Below are positions 40,316 to 52,234 of a stretch of 64,000 nt of DNA, piece by piece (within the stretch, counting starts at the first letter, position 1; every line of letters starts with the position of its first letter). The notes below the pieces were generated by a model. The model had not been told where the DNA came from and ran no database searches. It saw only the letters and a list, made by a program, of their open reading frames with translations. This DNA comes from Streptomyces capitiformicae. Its GTDB lineage: Bacteria; Actinomycetota; Actinomycetes; Streptomycetales; Streptomycetaceae. The stretch spans positions 4,091,767 through 4,155,766 of the forward strand of contig NZ_CP022161.1 of the NCBI RefSeq assembly GCF_002214185.1, given 5' to 3'. The position numbers and the translations under genes were made by a program.

Positions 40316-41005
40316 CTACGACACGTCGTACGCGCCGCCCAGCCCCCACGCCTCATGCATCGCCCCCGCGAACGCCGCCGCGATCTTGTGTTCGCCGGAG
40401 GCGTTGGGGTGGGTGCCGTCGTAGGTGTCCCGGTGGATGTCGTACGCGGGGGGCGGGGACGCCAGGAGGAGAGGGGAGCGGGGTTCGTCGAGGTCGGCGG
40501 TCGTTTTGGCGAGGAGTTCGTTGAAGCGGGCGACCTGCGCGGCGAAGGGGGCGTCGGTCTCGGCGCGGACGTTCGGGATCACCGGGAGCATGACCATGCG
40601 GATGCGCGGGTCGGCCTCGCGGGCGGCGGTGACGAAGCGGTGGGTGTTCTCTGCGGTCTGCTCGGCGTTCGTGTAGAAGCCCAGGTCGATGAGGCCGAGG
40701 GAGACGAGGAGGACGTTCGCGCGGTGGGCGCGGACGGCGTCGGCGATCACCGGGGCCATGTGCAGCCAGCCCTCGCCCCAGCCGGCGAGGTGGGCCCGGG
40801 GGAAGCGGGGGTGGGTGTCGGCGTACTCGTACGACGTGGGCGTGTTCGTGGCCTTGTCGTAGAGGGCCTCGCGCGGGCCGACGATCTTGAACGGGCCGTC
40901 GTGGGTCGCGCGCAGATGCTGCCAGAGCCGGTAGCGCCATGTGTGTTCGCCCGCGCTTCCGATGGTCATGGAGTCGCCTACGGGCATGAACCTGAGCATT
41001 GGCAC
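40316..41005 (-). CDS. SGNH/GDSL hydrolase
   Basis: A 229-residue hydrolase of the SGNH superfamily. Block I is FMPVGDSMTIG (catalytic Ser12), block II includes the Gly in ADTHPRFPRAHLAGWGEGW, block III LLVSLGLIDLGF replaces the usual G-x-N-D region, and block V DGTHPN supplies Asp and His. No signal peptide, so probably cytoplasmic. Substrate (ester or acetylated sugar) unknown. GTG 41005 and ATG 40999 are equally possible starts. It is divergent from the beta-propeller gene. Confidence 0.83.
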   Translation of the reverse strand: MPMLRFMPVGDSMTIGSAGEHTWRYRLWQHLRATHDGPFKIVGPREALYDKATNTPTSYEYADTHPRFPRAHLAGWGEGWLHMAPVIADAVRAHRANVLLVSLGLIDLGFYTNAEQTAENTHRFVTAAREADPRIRMVMLPVIPNVRAETDAPFAAQVARFNELLAKTTADLDEPRSPLLLASPPPAYDIHRDTYDGTHPNASGEHKIAAAFAGAMHEAWGLGGAYDVS

Positions 41006-41147
41006 ATCATGAACGATCGCTACCGGCCGGTATGAGCAAGACGGTCAAGCGGCACTGTGAACATCGCCACGTGGTGAACCTCCCCGGCCCGCACCCCCGC
41101 GCTCCAAAGGGGCGCGGGGCTGTATCGATATGCGGCTCCGCCGCGAT

Positions 41148-41219
41148 GGGGGTCCCCGCTCACGGGGGTCCCCCGCTCGAGCGAAGCCGAGAGTGGGGGA
41201 GAAGCCGAGAGTGGGGGAG
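41148..41219. repeat. Palindromic intergenic repeat, copies 2 and 2b
   Basis: The CTCGAGCGAAGCC core with GAGAGTGGGGGAG seen at 5714-5753, here with the second half duplicated (GAAGCCGAGAGTGGGGGAG occurs twice in a row). Lies in the 41006-41313 gap between divergent genes, which also holds a GGGGCGCGGGGCTG palindromic sequence; no gene is supported there. Confidence 0.8.
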
Positions 41220-41313
41220 CGACCAGCCACAACGAACCCGCATCCGGCCACGAACAACACCCCCTCGGCGCTTCCCACCCCACCCAGCGGAGCGACATGG
41301 CAGGGTTGAGGCC

Positions 41314-42351
41314 ATGCGCCGTCCACACCCCCTCCGCACAGGACTCGCGGGCCTGGCCGCACTCTCCGCGCTCCTGTTCGCCGCCCTGTCGGCGGCCACC
41401 GTGACCCCCGCGATCGCCGATGACGGCGACGACGGGTTCACGATGAAGGACCCGGGGATCACCGAGTCCAGCGGGCTCGCCGCCTCGCGTCAGCACCCGG
41501 GGGTCTACTGGACCCACAACGACAGCGACGACGGGGCGTACCTCTACGCCGTCGACAGCAAGACGGGGGAGACCGTCGCCACCCTCACGTTGACCGGTGT
41601 CGGCACGCCGCGTGACATGGAGGCGATCTCCATCGGCCCGGACAACCACCTCTACGTCGGTGACATCGGTGACAACGATGGCGTGACCTGGCCGTACGTG
41701 TGGATCTACGATCTCCCGGAGCCGAAGGAGCTCAAGGACCGGACGATCCGGGCCACGCAGTACGTGGTGAAGTACGAGGACGGGGCGCGGGACGCGGAGG
41801 CGCTGATGGTGCATCCGAAGACCGGGCGGGTGTACATCGCCGACAAGAACGAGAACGGGGGGTCGTTGTACGAGGGACCCGCCGAACTCTCCGCCTCCGG
41901 CACGAACGTCTTCAAGCGCGTCGCCTCCGTCCCCGACCTGGAGGTCACGGACGGCGCGTTCTCGCCCGACGGCAAACAGCTCGCCCTGCGCGCCTACTTC
42001 GGCGGCATCCTCTACGACTGGAACGACGGCAAGATCAAGAAGGTCGAGCGGCTGGAGGTCCCGTTGCAGCGGCAGGGGGAGTCGCTGACCTTCACCACCG
42101 ACGGCTCCAAGATCATGTACGGCAGTGAGGGCCAGGGCAGCTCGGTCGTGGCCCGCGACGCACCGGGCGGCGGCTCGGGCGGCGGCTCCGGCTCCTCCTC
42201 CGGCGACGGCGGCGGCGACGACGGCTCGGACACCGCACAGTCGGACGGCGAAGGCGCCGGCTCCGGGTTCAAACTGGGCGCGCTCGCCGTCGCCGGGGCG
42301 GTCGTCGTCGTATGGGTGTTCAAACGCGCACTGCGCCGACCGTCGTCGTGA
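41314..42351 (+). CDS. Secreted/anchored beta-propeller-like protein
   Basis: A 345-residue exported protein. The signal peptide (LRTGLAGLAALSALLFAALS, cleavage near IADD) is followed by propeller-like repeats (ESSGLAASRQHPGVYWTHND, NHLYVGDIGDNDGVTWPYVW, GAFSPDGKQLALRAYFG, ESLTFTTDGSKIMYGSE). A Gly/Ser-rich spacer leads to a C-terminal hydrophobic helix (LGALAVAGAVVVVWVFK) and basic end, a sortase-free membrane anchor. Acts outside the cell, bound to the membrane; function unknown. ATG 41314 fits the signal peptide; the longer frame from 40999 is not coding. Confidence 0.83.
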   Translation: MRRPHPLRTGLAGLAALSALLFAALSAATVTPAIADDGDDGFTMKDPGITESSGLAASRQHPGVYWTHNDSDDGAYLYAVDSKTGETVATLTLTGVGTPRDMEAISIGPDNHLYVGDIGDNDGVTWPYVWIYDLPEPKELKDRTIRATQYVVKYEDGARDAEALMVHPKTGRVYIADKNENGGSLYEGPAELSASGTNVFKRVASVPDLEVTDGAFSPDGKQLALRAYFGGILYDWNDGKIKKVERLEVPLQRQGESLTFTTDGSKIMYGSEGQGSSVVARDAPGGGSGGGSGSSSGDGGGDDGSDTAQSDGEGAGSGFKLGALAVAGAVVVVWVFKRALRRPSS

Positions 42352-42470
42352 CCTGTGCCTACGTGACCTGTGCCTACGTGACCTGTGCCGACGTGACCTG
42401 TGCCGACGTGACCTGTGCCGACGTGATCTGTGCCGACGTGACCCGTACCGACGTGCCTTGTGCCTATGTG
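42348..42470. repeat. 15-bp tandem repeat between convergent genes
   Basis: Eight units of GTGACCTGTGCCTAC or near variants (GTGACCTGTGCCGAC) from 42348 to 42467, with the last units progressively altered, then GTGACGTCAC. The first unit contains the stop of the propeller gene (42349-42351); the array runs into the last codons of the TetR gene (stop 42464-42466). Confidence 0.9.
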
Positions 42471-43264
42471 ACGTCACCCCCGGCCCGCCGCGCGACCAGC
42501 ACCTCCAACCCGTCCAGGATCCGCTGCAGCCCGAACTCGAAGTGGTCGAAGTCCTGCCCGAACGCGTCCTCGGAGAGCCCGGAGAGCAGCGGATAGCGGC
42601 CGGAGGCCATGACCTTCTCCAGCGTCGGCAGCTGCGCCTGCCAGAACTCCGCGTCGGTGAGCCCGGTCCGGCCCGCCACCTCCGCCTGATACAGCTGGGT
42701 CCGGGCGGCGCCGACGACGTAGTTGTCGACCAGGATGAGCGTCGAGACCAGCTCGGGGTCGCTCAGTCCCATGGACTTGATGCGGGCGAGCATCTTCTCC
42801 ATGCCGTCGAGCGCGCTCGGCCCGAGGATCGGCCGGGACTGGTTGACCTGGAGCAGCCAGGGGTGGCGGCGGTAGAGGGCGAGGGTCGCGTGGCCCAGGG
42901 CCTCCAGGGCTGAACGCCAGCCGCCGTCGCCGAGGTCGGCCGGGTCGTCGGAGGGCCGCTGGACGCGGTCCAGCATGAGGTCGAGCAGTTCGGCCTTGCC
43001 GGGCAGATAGCGGTAGAGGGACATCGTGCCGGTGCCGAGCTCGGTGGCCACGCGCCGCATCGACACCGCGTCCAGCCCCTCCTCGTCCGCGACCCGGACG
43101 GCCGCTTCCACGATCCGGTCGAGCGTCAGCGCCGGCTTGGGGCCGCGGCTGGGGCGCCGGCCGGTGTCCCACAGCAGTTCGAGGGTGCGGCCGATATCGC
43201 CGCCGCCACTGGTCTCCGTACCGCCACGGGCGGCGTCGTTCCCGCTGCTCTTGCCCCTTGTCAT
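42464..43264 (-). CDS. TetR-family repressor, divergent from an ABC exporter
   Basis: A 266-residue regulator. The helix-turn-helix lies at about 45-92: LDRIVEAAVRVADEEGLDAV, SMRRVATELGTGTMSLYRYL. The C-terminal ligand domain includes LYRRHPWLLQVNQSRPILGP, as in the TetR group that controls DrrAB-type exporters. An N-terminal polar extension of about 25 residues precedes the DNA-binding part. ATG 43264. It faces the ABC exporter genes across a region with a perfect 10-bp inverted repeat, a clear operator candidate. Confidence 0.9.
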   Translation of the reverse strand: MTRGKSSGNDAARGGTETSGGGDIGRTLELLWDTGRRPSRGPKPALTLDRIVEAAVRVADEEGLDAVSMRRVATELGTGTMSLYRYLPGKAELLDLMLDRVQRPSDDPADLGDGGWRSALEALGHATLALYRRHPWLLQVNQSRPILGPSALDGMEKMLARIKSMGLSDPELVSTLILVDNYVVGAARTQLYQAEVAGRTGLTDAEFWQAQLPTLEKVMASGRYPLLSGLSEDAFGQDFDHFEFGLQRILDGLEVLVARRAGGDVT

Positions 43265-43291
43265 AAGGCTCAGCTTAGATCCCCGCGAAAA

Positions 43292-43335
43292 AACTGGGTA
43301 CGTCGTACGCGAATTAGAGTACGGTGTACCCAGTT
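43292..43335. promoter_or_regulatory. TetR operator between regulator and exporter
   Basis: AACTGGGTAC (43292-43301) and GTACCCAGTT (43326-43335): perfect 10-bp arms separated by 24 bases. The spacer contains further GTAC-type half sites. It lies between the divergent starts at 43264 and 43400, so one site could control both promoters. Confidence 0.75.
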
Positions 43336-43399
43336 AGCCCGGTCGGGGTGAGACACAGGCGTGAGCCAACGACAGAGGCAGCGGCAGGCGAGGGGCGCC

Positions 43400-44416
43400 A
43401 TGGGTGGATACGACGGATACAACGGATACAACGGATACGACGGATACGACGGATACGCGGTACGGGCGGAAGGTCTGGAGAAGCGGTACGGCGAGAAACG
43501 CGCGCTCGACGGCTTCGACCTGACCGTCCGCGAGGGCACGGTGCACGGCCTCCTGGGCCCGAACGGCGCGGGCAAGACCACCGCCGTACGCATCCTTTCC
43601 ACGCTCGTACGACTCGACGGCGGCCGCGCGACCGTGGCCGGCCTCGACGTGGCGCGGCGGCCGCGCGAGGTGCGGGCCAGGATCGGTCTGACCGGCCAGT
43701 ACGCGGCTGTGGACGAGGTGTTGACCGGCCGGCAGAACCTGGAGATGTTCGGGCGGCTGTTCCACCTGGGCGGTCGGCGGGCGAAGCTGCGGGCCACCGA
43801 ACTGCTGGAGCGGTTCGACCTGGCCGACGCCGCCGACAAGGGCGTCGGCGACTACAGCGGCGGCATGCGGCGCCGCCTCGACCTCGCCGCGTCGATGATC
43901 CTCGCCCCGGCCGTCCTCTTCCTCGACGAGCCGACGACGGGACTGGACCCTCGCAGCCGGGGTGAAGTCTGGGAGTCCGTACGGGCGTTGGTGGCCGACG
44001 GCACGACGGTCCTGCTGACCACCCAGTACCTGGAGGAGGCCGACAAGCTCGCCTCGCACATCACCGTCATCGACCAGGGGCGGGCCATCGCCGACGACAC
44101 CCCGGACGGACTGAAGAACCTCGTCGGCGGCGACCGTATCGAGGTCGTGGTCGCCGAGCGGTCCGACATACCGCGCGTGGTGAAGGCGGTCGCCCGGGTC
44201 TCCGACGGCGAACCCGAGGCCGACGAGGGGGAGTCGCGGGTGCACGCACCGGTCGTCGACCGGGTGGCCGCCCTGACCGAGGTGGCGCGGACGCTGCAGG
44301 ACGAGGGCGTCCAGGTCGAGGACATCGGGCTGCGCAGGCCGAGCCTCGACGACGTGTTCCTGCGCCTGACCGGACACCGTACGGACGTATCGGAAGCGAA
44401 GGAGGCTGCCGTATGA
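43400..44416 (+). CDS. DrrA-type ABC transporter ATPase
   Basis: A 338-residue ATP-binding subunit of a daunorubicin-resistance (DrrA) type exporter. Walker A GPNGAGKT, signature [12 protein letters not shown], Walker [15 protein letters not shown], and the typical C-terminal DrrA region [12 protein letters not shown]. The N-terminus is a tandem [17 protein letters not shown] from 9-bp units (GGATACGAC/GGATACAAC), absent from ordinary DrrA proteins. ATG 43400 has GAGGGG five bases upstream; an alternative GTG 43361 adds 13 residues. Overlaps the permease gene in ATGA. Confidence 0.92.
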   Translation: MGGYDGYNGYNGYDGYDGYAVRAEGLEKRYGEKRALDGFDLTVREGTVHGLLGPNGAGKTTAVRILSTLVRLDGGRATVAGLDVARRPREVRARIGLTGQYAAVDEVLTGRQNLEMFGRLFHLGGRRAKLRATELLERFDLADAADKGVGDYSGGMRRRLDLAASMILAPAVLFLDEPTTGLDPRSRGEVWESVRALVADGTTVLLTTQYLEEADKLASHITVIDQGRAIADDTPDGLKNLVGGDRIEVVVAERSDIPRVVKAVARVSDGEPEADEGESRVHAPVVDRVAALTEVARTLQDEGVQVEDIGLRRPSLDDVFLRLTGHRTDVSEAKEAAV

Positions 44417-45231
44417 GCGCCGTCGACCTGACCGTGCCGGCCACGCACGGCCGGCTGTACTGGGCCCTGGCCGACGTCTGGAACATCGTCCGCCGAGGTC
44501 TCATCCACTACCGGCGCCAGCCCGTCAACATCGCCTGGCAGCTGGGCTTCCCGATCCTGTCCGTCCTTCTCTACGGCTATGTCTTCGGCAGCGCCATGAA
44601 GGTGCCCGGCGGCGGGAACTACACGGACTTCCTGATGCCGGGGATGTTCGTGATGACGATGGCGTTCGGCTTCATCAACACCGCCACCCTCGTCGTCTAC
44701 GACTCCACCAAGGGCGTCATCGACCGGTTCCGCTCCATGCCGATGGCGTCCTCGGCGGTCGTCGCCGGGCGCGGGATCACCGATCTGGTCGCCGCCTGCG
44801 CGGAGTTGGCGATCATGATGCTCACGGCGTTCGCCATGGGCTGGCGGCCGGACGGCGGCTTCGGCTTCCTCGCCGCCTTCGGGCTGCTGCTGTGGCTGCG
44901 GTTCGCGCTGATCTGGATCGGCGTGTGGCTCGGGCTGCTCGTGCCCAACCCGGAGGCTGCGGGCGGGCTGTTCGCCGTGGCCTTCCCGCTGACGATGATC
45001 TCCAGCATCTTCGTCGCGCCCGAGCTGATGCCCGACTGGCTGGGCTGGGTCGCGGTCTGGAACCCCATCTCCTCCACGGCGGCCGCCACCCGTGAACTGT
45101 TCGGGACGCCGGTGGCCGGCGACACGTGGGTCGAGCAGCACGCGCTGCTGATGTCGGGAGTGTGGCCGGTGGTGGTGACGCTGGTGTTCCTGCCGCTGGC
45201 GGTACGGAGGTTCCAGAAGCTGAGCCGCTGA
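44413..45231 (+). CDS. DrrB-type ABC-2 permease
   Basis: A 272-residue membrane subunit with six helices ([60 protein letters not shown]). The ABC-2 signature region [20 protein letters not shown] is followed by [14 protein letters not shown]. Pairs with the ATPase to export a hydrophobic compound under control of the divergent TetR protein. Start ATG 44413 overlaps the ATPase stop, so the two are translationally coupled. Confidence 0.92.
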   Translation: MSAVDLTVPATHGRLYWALADVWNIVRRGLIHYRRQPVNIAWQLGFPILSVLLYGYVFGSAMKVPGGGNYTDFLMPGMFVMTMAFGFINTATLVVYDSTKGVIDRFRSMPMASSAVVAGRGITDLVAACAELAIMMLTAFAMGWRPDGGFGFLAAFGLLLWLRFALIWIGVWLGLLVPNPEAAGGLFAVAFPLTMISSIFVAPELMPDWLGWVAVWNPISSTAAATRELFGTPVAGDTWVEQHALLMSGVWPVVVTLVFLPLAVRRFQKLSR

Positions 45232-45238
45232 CGTACGG

Positions 45239-45357
45239 CGCGGCGGCAGGCGGCAGGCGGCAGGCGGCAGGCGGCAGGCTGCAGGCGGAAGGCGGAAGGC
45301 GGAAGGCGGAAGGCGGAAGGCGGAAGGCGGAAGGCGGCAGGCTGCAGGCGGAAGGGT
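45239..45357. repeat. Heptamer tandem array (GGCGGCA / GGCGGAA)
   Basis: About sixteen 7-bp units directly after the permease stop: first GGCGGCA units, then a variant GGCTGCA, then GGCGGAA units, then GGCGGCA and GGCTGCA again. The array has a higher-order pattern (block of one type bounded by the GGCTGCA variant), which suggests growth by slippage and block duplication. It separates the exporter from the cellulase regulatory region. Confidence 0.9.
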
Positions 45358-45411
45358 GGACGGGCGTCCGGCGTACCAAGTGACGCCGGACGCCTTGACG
45401 TGTTCATGTGA

Positions 45412-47049
<1,638 letters not shown>

Positions 47050-47052
47050 GCG

Positions 47053-47085
47053 AAGGGCGCCCGGCGGTGGTCACCGGGCGCCCTT
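47053..47085. terminator. Bidirectional terminator between cellulase and serC
   Basis: AAGGGCGCCCGG (47053-47064) pairs perfectly over 12 bp with CCGGGCGCCCTT (47074-47085); nine-base loop. It begins four bases after the cellulase stop and lies 20 bases beyond the serC stop on the opposite strand, serving both convergent genes. Confidence 0.85.
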
Positions 47086-47104
47086 CAGTGTCGTACGGGA
47101 GTGA

Positions 47105-48232
<1,128 letters not shown>

Positions 48233-48302
48233 CTAGCGGCTTCGCGAAACGCGGGCGAAACGTCGTCCGTCGGATGAGACGGAGTGTCCTGGTGTACGCC
48301 CG

Positions 48303-51300
48303 TCAGACGTGGCGGTGGGCGTGGGTGGCATCCGTGGCGTCGGGGTTGATGTCCCGGGCCCGGTCGCTCATCTGGTCCCAGAAGCGGCGCATGCCGGCGA
48401 TGGGGACCTTGCGCTGCCAGGGGGCCTCCCGGCGGAAGCGGAAGGAGCGCCATGCCCAGGGCTGCCACTTCTTCAGCAGATCGCGCTGGTGCAGGCAGAA
48501 GACCTCGCTGAACTCCATGCGCAGGTTCTCCACCTTGGCCGGGTAGGGGCACATCTTCAACCGGCAGTCGTCCGTGCAGTTGGAGCCGGGCTGGGAGGCG
48601 CGCTCCGCGCCCCGGACGGGGTTCAGCCGGGTGCGGTTCTTCAGCACGCAGGAGGGCATCTGGGTCGGCTCGCGCGCATACAGGTCCAGGAGGGGGAAAC
48701 CGTCCTTCGGCCGGTACGACCTCTCACCGAGCACCATCAGCAGCAGTACGTCCGCCAGCAGCTGCTGGGCCGTGGGGTCCAGGGTGCTCCAGCCGGTGGA
48801 CGGCGGTATCCACAGGTTGTGGGCGCGCTGCTCCCCGGGCAGCCCGACCTCCGTGCCGATGCTGGAGGCCACGTCCGCCTCGTCGATCCACAAGAACCGC
48901 TCGGGCCGCCGGGTCTGCAGCGCGCGGACCGCCAGCTTCGCGGCCGCCGCCACCAGCGGGTGCTCCCGCCGGTTTCGCCGGCTCCCCTCACCCAGCGACA
49001 GCCACTCCCTGACCTGGGCCTTCGGGTCCGACCCGGGGCCGCGCAGCGGCTGGTCCGCTGTGACGTCGTCGGGGAGACTCCACAGGGTCAGGGCGTGCAG
49101 GAGCGTCAGGCGCGTGTACCAGAACGTGCTGTGCTTCATCAGCGCCTGGGCCTGCTTGACGAGGAACTCCCGGGCCTTCCTGTCGGACCGCGGGCCGGGG
49201 CGCCGGTTGGCGGCGTACCTGAACCCCTGGGCCAGCGCCACCCCGAGGCCGATGGGGGCGCCGGGGCCGTCCTTGTGGATCCCGGCCTGTTGGCGGATCC
49301 CGGCTCCGGCTTCCCCGGTCGCCACCCGGACCCAGTTGTCGAGGTCGTCGTGGGGGCTGGCGAGGTGGCGGGACATCATGGAGGAGTCGACGAGCAGGGG
49401 GAGGAGCCAGGCGCGCATGACGTTGCAGTTCCAGTTCCCCCGTTCAGCCAGGGCCTCCGCCTCGGCCGCCCTGCGTTCCTTCTGTTCGCTCTCCTCGTCC
49501 GGGCCCAGCTGAGGAAGGGGCTCGTCCTCGCCCGCCTCTTCGGGCGACGTCCCCACCAGCTGGCCGCCGCACTGACGATTGGTCGCCACCGTCGCACAGG
49601 CCGCTTCCAGCGTGCCGCACAGCGCCTGATACGCCTGTCCGCCGCCCGCTCCCACCTCCTTCACCAGCGCTTCGCGCACTCGGCGGTCCGATTCCTTGCG
49701 GCCGATCCGGAGCATGACGGCGTACGGCAGATACGCCGAGTGCGTGTACTGCGGGTTGCGGCTGTGGGCGGCGGCCATCCGGTGTACCGCCGTCCCGCAC
49801 TGCTTCACCAGGGCGAGTTTCGCCTCGCGGAGCCGTGCGGGGTCCTCGTCCTGGCCGAGACGGTGCCAGTCCTTCTCGATCGTCTTGATGAGGCGCTCCT
49901 GCATGGGCACGGCCCCGACACTGTCGATCTCCACGGCGGCGCCGTACACCTCCAGTGCCCTCAGACGTGGACTGCCGCGGTCGTCGGGCTCGCCGTTACC
50001 GGCCGCCGGGGGGCGCGCGGTCACGTTCCACGCGTGTCCCGCATCGGTCAGGAGGTTCCGCGCCTGGTCATTCAACAGCTCCCGCATCCTGTCGACGGGG
50101 CACAGCCGTTCGGCCGTCTCGGCGTCACGGCACATGCACTTCCCGGTCTGCGAACGGGAGTGGAACGTGAGAGCGATGAGGAGTTCCCGTCCGCCCTGCT
50201 TCAGCGCGTCGGTGATGTGTGCGTCGTCCGGCTGTCCGGCGGTCGCGATCGACGGGCACTCGAAGATCTTGTCCAGGAAGCGGGAACCGAGATAGGCCTG
50301 CATGATGCTGTGCTGGAAGCGCACCTTGTCACCGATCTCGTGGACCAGGCCCATCCGAGTGCCCCATGTCGCGGCCATCCGGATGTCGATCCTGGGGCGC
50401 ACCCACCAGTCGCCGCCGCTTGATGCTTCGGTGAAGTGGCAGCGGTGTTCTGGAGGGGAGGAAGAGGTTTCCGGTTGGGAGGAAGAGGTGCCACGGTTCG
50501 CGGCGTAAGCCGCCGGCTGCCACTGCAGCCTCCGCATCCGTTGGTCCAGTTCCTGTGCGACGCGGTCGTTCCATTCGTTGTTGCGTTCGCTTCTGGAGGC
50601 CGGGGCCGTTCGCCCGTACCGGCCATCGTTCGCGGGCCTGCCGTCCCGACCGCCTACGCCGGGGTCGAGTTCGGCGAGCCTGACGTCGGCGCTGTCCGAG
50701 GCCAGACCGACGCACGCGAGCGCGGAGATGTACTCCACGACCGCCAGCCTCGTGTCGTGGTCGATGGGCAGTTCGGGGTGGACGTCCCCGTCGACCAGTG
50801 CGGTGATCCACCTCTCCATGAGCCTCGCCCGCCACTTCCAGCTGTCGCGAATCTGGAGGTCCGGATCCCCGTCTTCGGTCCACAGGGATGTCAGCTGGTC
50901 CTTGCGGTGCAGATCCCGGGCGATCTTGAGGTAGATGGGGGATTCCGCCATGTCGGCGGCTTCCACGAACCGGTCGACCAGGGTCGGATTGGAGCGCCAA
51001 CTGCCGCGGCGCGCGATGTAACGCAACGCCGCCTCGTTGCTCAGCGGCTCCAGCTCCGAGACGGCCGCCTGCATGGCGCGCAGCGGGTCGTGCGGCCGTG
51101 AGGCGATGACCAGCGGGAGCCCTTCCTCGCCGGCCCTTCGTATCGCGTCCCGAATCAGGTTGTCGCGGCGGCCACTCGCATGGTCCTGGCTGTAGGCCTC
51201 CTCCAGACCGTCCGCGAGGACCACGATCTGGTCGGCCCGCTGCCGAAGCCACCGCCAGATCCTGTCGACGTCGCCTTCGGACCGAACCTTCGCCCGCACC

Positions 51301-52034
51301 ATGTCGTGGAAACGCGCGAGCGCCAGCTCATCGAAGTCCAGCGGCTCCTCACCCTGGACGTCGCGCAGCCGTACCGGAATGGGAACGGCCCCCACGGCCG
51401 CGAGTTTCTGGGTGAGACGGACCAACAGCGCCGTCTTGCCGACGCCGACGCCCCCAACGACGACATGGGGCCGCCGTACGTTCTTGTCGCCCAGGTTCTT
51501 CATGATGGCGTTGCAGAGCTGGTCGCGTCCGATCACCTCGCCCATCAGGCTGCCCGCCGTCTGCACCAGGCGACTGGCCTCGGTCCTCGCCCGACGCAGA
51601 CAGAACCGGCGGACAGCCCACAGCCGCCAGGCGAGGAACAGCAGGGTCGAGGCGGCCAGCGCGAGCAGAGGCAGCGCCACACCGGTGACCGCGTCGCAGG
51701 CCTTGTCCTTGTCCTTCTTGCCCGGCGCGTCCGTGCAGACCTCGTCCGGGCTGTACGCCCACTCCTGCCCGAAGACGGCCATCAGCGCGTTGAACACGAA
51801 GACGAGCAGCGCCACGGTCAACAGGACCATGGCCACGACCAGCACCGTGGTCCCCGGCGGAGTCCACCACCGTCTGGCATGACTCACGCCCCGGCGCACC
51901 AGCCACAGGGCGCGCCGGTGCCAGAAGACGGTGGCGAAGGGGCGCCGAACGCGTGCCCACAGTTCGCGGACGGGTCCCGCCTCGGGCGGCCCCGTGACGA
52001 CCTGGATCTTGCGCGGGGGCAGTGTGTATCCCAT
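48303..52034 (-). CDS. Membrane-anchored NACHT/STAND NTPase with Cys-rich C-terminus
   Basis: A 1243-residue protein. Two membrane helices (about 63-86 and 117-137) flank an extracytoplasmic loop DEVCTDAPGKKDKDKACDA with two Cys. The NACHT-type NTPase follows: Walker A VGGVGVGKT (193-201), Walker B QIVVLADGLEEAY (269-281), and sensor region LPLVIASRPHDPLRAM. The long remainder is helical. Cys-containing segments occur late: KCMCRDAETAERLCP and, near the end, NCTDDCRLKMCPY then VFCLHQRDLLKKWQPW. NACHT proteins are ATP-dependent oligomerising sensors; bacterial ones (bNACHT, Avs) often defend against phage. ATG 52034 is used; a GTG at 52058 is possible. Monocistronic. Confidence 0.78.
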   Translation of the reverse strand: MGYTLPPRKIQVVTGPPEAGPVRELWARVRRPFATVFWHRRALWLVRRGVSHARRWWTPPGTTVLVVAMVLLTVALLVFVFNALMAVFGQEWAYSPDEVCTDAPGKKDKDKACDAVTGVALPLLALAASTLLFLAWRLWAVRRFCLRRARTEASRLVQTAGSLMGEVIGRDQLCNAIMKNLGDKNVRRPHVVVGGVGVGKTALLVRLTQKLAAVGAVPIPVRLRDVQGEEPLDFDELALARFHDMVRAKVRSEGDVDRIWRWLRQRADQIVVLADGLEEAYSQDHASGRRDNLIRDAIRRAGEEGLPLVIASRPHDPLRAMQAAVSELEPLSNEAALRYIARRGSWRSNPTLVDRFVEAADMAESPIYLKIARDLHRKDQLTSLWTEDGDPDLQIRDSWKWRARLMERWITALVDGDVHPELPIDHDTRLAVVEYISALACVGLASDSADVRLAELDPGVGGRDGRPANDGRYGRTAPASRSERNNEWNDRVAQELDQRMRRLQWQPAAYAANRGTSSSQPETSSSPPEHRCHFTEASSGGDWWVRPRIDIRMAATWGTRMGLVHEIGDKVRFQHSIMQAYLGSRFLDKIFECPSIATAGQPDDAHITDALKQGGRELLIALTFHSRSQTGKCMCRDAETAERLCPVDRMRELLNDQARNLLTDAGHAWNVTARPPAAGNGEPDDRGSPRLRALEVYGAAVEIDSVGAVPMQERLIKTIEKDWHRLGQDEDPARLREAKLALVKQCGTAVHRMAAAHSRNPQYTHSAYLPYAVMLRIGRKESDRRVREALVKEVGAGGGQAYQALCGTLEAACATVATNRQCGGQLVGTSPEEAGEDEPLPQLGPDEESEQKERRAAEAEALAERGNWNCNVMRAWLLPLLVDSSMMSRHLASPHDDLDNWVRVATGEAGAGIRQQAGIHKDGPGAPIGLGVALAQGFRYAANRRPGPRSDRKAREFLVKQAQALMKHSTFWYTRLTLLHALTLWSLPDDVTADQPLRGPGSDPKAQVREWLSLGEGSRRNRREHPLVAAAAKLAVRALQTRRPERFLWIDEADVASSIGTEVGLPGEQRAHNLWIPPSTGWSTLDPTAQQLLADVLLLMVLGERSYRPKDGFPLLDLYAREPTQMPSCVLKNRTRLNPVRGAERASQPGSNCTDDCRLKMCPYPAKVENLRMEFSEVFCLHQRDLLKKWQPWAWRSFRFRREAPWQRKVPIAGMRRFWDQMSDRARDINPDATDATHAHRHV

Positions 52035-52234
52035 GACCCACCACTCCGTCGGCTCCACAGGGATCGGCCGAGATCTCCCGAGGTCGCATCACCATCGGAG
52101 GGAGGGCCGACGCTCCCGGGTACGGGATGTCGAGGTGTCGAGGTGGAGGGATCCCTGCCTTCAGTTCACCAGCCGCTGCCTGACCTCGCCACTTGGCGTG
52201 ACCTCGCCACTTGGCGACGCGCAGGGGACGGGTG

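Noticed and set aside
40999-41313. Coding extension of the propeller protein upstream to 40999
   Set aside because: The region contains the palindromic intergenic repeats; the signal peptide begins at 41314.
42348-42470. Tandem 15-bp array considered as a CRISPR
   Set aside because: Units are directly adjacent with no spacers and no cas genes are present.
45239-45357. Heptamer array considered as a CRISPR or origin iteron array
   Set aside because: Units are contiguous and lack spacers; no replication genes or DnaA boxes nearby.
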